DNA from: JACCRE01 sp049790855
GTDB lineage: Bacteria > Planctomycetota > Planctomycetia > Planctomycetales > Planctomycetaceae
Assembly: GCA_049790855.1 (NCBI GenBank)
Contig: JBAQZJ010000294.1
Span: 1-7,561 of the forward strand
Direction: 5' to 3'
DNA length: 7,561 bases
Shown one piece after another: positions 6,085 to 7,561 of this stretch (position 1 is the stretch's first letter; each line of letters begins with the position of its first letter). Position numbers and translations under genes: made by a program. The notes under the pieces are model-generated. The model was given only the letters and a program-made list of their open reading frames with translations, was not told where the DNA came from and did not search any database.

Positions 6085-7561
6085 AAACAACTCCGCCACG
6101 CCCGCCGTCTCCAGCGGATGCGGCTCGTACGGCCCCGGTCGTTCGGCGCAGAGCCGTGGTCGCGGGAGGACTTTGTCCGGGTTCGACAGGCCCGCCGGGT
6201 CGAAGGCGATGCGGACGCGGTTCATCGTGTCGAGGTCCGGCTCGGCGAACATCTCGGGCATGAAGTCCCGTTTCTCGATGCCGATGCCGTGCTCGCCCGT
6301 CAGCGAACCGCCGGTGCGGACGCAGAGCTTCAGAATCTCGGCGGCGAGCGTTTCGGCGCGATGTTCTTCGCCTTCGTTCCGTCGGTCGTACAGCACCAGC
6401 GGGTGCAGGTTGCCGTCGCCGGCATGAAACACATTCGCGACCCGCAGCCCGGCGGCTTCACTCATCCGTGCGATCTCGCGCAGCACCTGCGGCAGCGCGG
6501 TCCGCGGAATGACGCCGTCCTGCACGATGTAGTTCGGGCTGACGCGGCCCATCGCGGCGAAGGCGGCCTTGCGGCCCTTCCACATTGTCGTCCGTTCGGC
6601 GTCGGAGCGGGCGAGCCGCGTCTCGAACGCACCGGACGCGACGCACAGTTCCGTGACGGCCGCCGTCAGCAGATCGACTTCGACCTCGACGCCGTCCAAC
6701 TCGACGAGCAGCAGCGATTCGCAGTCGGGATACCCGGCGTGAACGGCGGCCTCGGCGGCTTGAAGACTCAATCGATCCATGATCTCGGCGGCGGCGGGCA
6801 GGATGCCGGCAGCGATGATCCGGCTGACGGCTTCGCCCGCGGCGTCGGTCGAGTGGAAGGCCGCGACGAGCGTGCGGATCACCTCGGGACGCCGCACGAT
6901 CCGCAGGACTGCCTTCGTCGCGATGCCGAGCGTCCCTTCCGAGCCGACGAACACGCCGCACAGGTCGTAACCGGGCACATCGGGCGCGGCCCCGCCGAGC
7001 GTGACGAGCGACCCGTCGCTCAGCACGACCTCCAGCCCGACGACGTGCGTCGTCGTGAAGCCGTATTTGAGGCAATGCGCTCCGCCGGCGTTCTCGGCGA
7101 CGTTCCCGCCGATCGTGCAGACCGATTGCGAGGACGGATCGGGCGCGTAGAAGTAGCCATAGGGGGCGACCTTCTTCGTGACGTCGAGATTGATGACCCC
7201 CGGCTCGACGACGACCCGCTGGTTGGGAATATCGACGTCGAGAATGCGGTTCATCCGCGCCAGGCTGATGACGATCCCGCCCTCGACCGGCAACGCCCCG
7301 CCGCTGAGTCCCGTCCCCGACCCCCGCGACACGAACGGCACGCCGTCGCGATGACAAAGCCGGACGATCGCCTGCACCTCTTCGGTCGATCGCGGCAACA
7401 CCACCGCCGACGGCACGACGCGAAAGTTCGTCAACCCGTCGCACTCGTAGGTGCGAAGCTGCTCCGGGCGGACGAGCACGTTCGGCTCGCCGAGGAGGGT
7501 GCGGAGGTCGTGGAGGAAAGCGGCGTTCGTGGCGATTTCCTTTGATGGCCCTTGCTGGCGC
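6082..7561 (-). CDS. glcD: Glycolate oxidase FAD-linked catalytic subunit GlcD (5' partial)
   Basis: The catalytic flavoprotein subunit, oxidising glycolate to glyoxylate (D-lactate is also used by known enzymes). Numbering is from the in-frame GTG at 7479. The FAD_binding_4 domain shows YECDGLTNFR (11-20), the FAD loop SRGSGTGLSGGALP (51-64), VEPGVINLDV (91-100), APDPSSQSVCTIGGNVAENA (112-131), AGGAHCLKYG (131-140) and GSEGTLGI (179-186). The FAD-oxidase C-terminal domain shows FHAGDGNLHPLVLYD (351-365), TGEHGIGIEK (394-403) and FDPAGLSNPDKVLP (426-439). Family members have some 40 residues before YECDG, but the GTG gives only 10. The frame stays open to the window edge, with family-like sequence (AFLHDLRTLLGEPNVLVRPEQ) and no ATG, GTG or TTG beyond 7479. 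The true start is therefore past the window, and a start at 7479 would truncate the protein. It is the first visible gene of the operon. Its TGA lies in a repeat core right after the natural-looking end ETAGVAELF. Confidence 0.95.
   Translation of the reverse strand, partial: RQQGPSKEIATNAAFLHDLRTLLGEPNVLVRPEQLRTYECDGLTNFRVVPSAVVLPRSTEEVQAIVRLCHRDGVPFVSRGSGTGLSGGALPVEGGIVISLARMNRILDVDIPNQRVVVEPGVINLDVTKKVAPYGYFYAPDPSSQSVCTIGGNVAENAGGAHCLKYGFTTTHVVGLEVVLSDGSLVTLGGAAPDVPGYDLCGVFVGSEGTLGIATKAVLRIVRRPEVIRTLVAAFHSTDAAGEAVSRIIAAGILPAAAEIMDRLSLQAAEAAVHAGYPDCESLLLVELDGVEVEVDLLTAAVTELCVASGAFETRLARSDAERTTMWKGRKAAFAAMGRVSPNYIVQDGVIPRTALPQVLREIARMSEAAGLRVANVFHAGDGNLHPLVLYDRRNEGEEHRAETLAAEILKLCVRTGGSLTGEHGIGIEKRDFMPEMFAEPDLDTMNRVRIAFDPAGLSNPDKVLPRPRLCAERPGPYEPHPLETAGVAELF

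Noticed and set aside
4747..7545. A 932-codon open frame on the + strand running antisense through glcE and glcD
   Set aside because: It is exactly codon-aligned with both minus-strand genes, so it is open simply because they almost never use TTA, CTA or TCA codons. It ends at a TCA serine codon of glcD. Its translation is Arg-rich, matches no family I know and crosses the intergenic repeat, so it is a high-GC shadow.

Overview
The window is about 7.6 kb of GC-rich bacterial chromosome. It is packed with genes, and no gene-free stretch is longer than about 125 bp. The gene content, the strong G/C bias at third codon positions and a short palindromic repeat (arm core TCAGAGCCGCGACCGTCAGG) that I associate from memory with Planctomycetota genomes suggest a planctomycete. 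That assignment is an inference; no rRNA or other phylogenetic marker is present.

Layout. Positions 1-1335 on the + strand hold the 3' part of a hybrid sensor histidine kinase: the end of a GAF-like sensor domain, then HisKA, HATPase and a C-terminal receiver. A convergent gap of 67 bp (1336-1402) follows, containing only an imperfect inverted repeat. Everything to the right is on the - strand and reads, in transcription order, glcD (7561-6082, its 5' end lying beyond the window), glcE (6030-4762), glcF (4636-3236) and a lactate/glycolate permease of the LldP/GlcA family (3172-1403).

How the genes work together. The permease would bring glycolate and/or lactate into the cell. GlcD and GlcE (both FAD-domain proteins) and GlcF (an Fe-S protein with two [4Fe-4S] motifs and two CCG domains) would form the membrane-associated glycolate oxidase. 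This complex oxidises glycolate to glyoxylate, and D-lactate to pyruvate in known systems, and passes electrons to the respiratory chain. Gene order and orientation fit one operon. The E. coli accessory genes glcG, glcB and glcC are not seen here. Nothing in the sequence links the convergent histidine kinase to the operon.

Most notable structure. Every one of the three intergenic junctions of the operon carries the same repeat. There is a solo 15-nt core at the glcD stop codon, a paired inverted copy between glcE and glcF, and a perfect 28-bp inverted pair between glcF and the permease gene. The repeat enters the coding sequence: the last nine codons of glcF lie in one arm, and the glcD stop codon lies in the solo core. 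I see no mobile element, tRNA, rRNA or CRISPR array, and no convincing new system beyond this repeat architecture.
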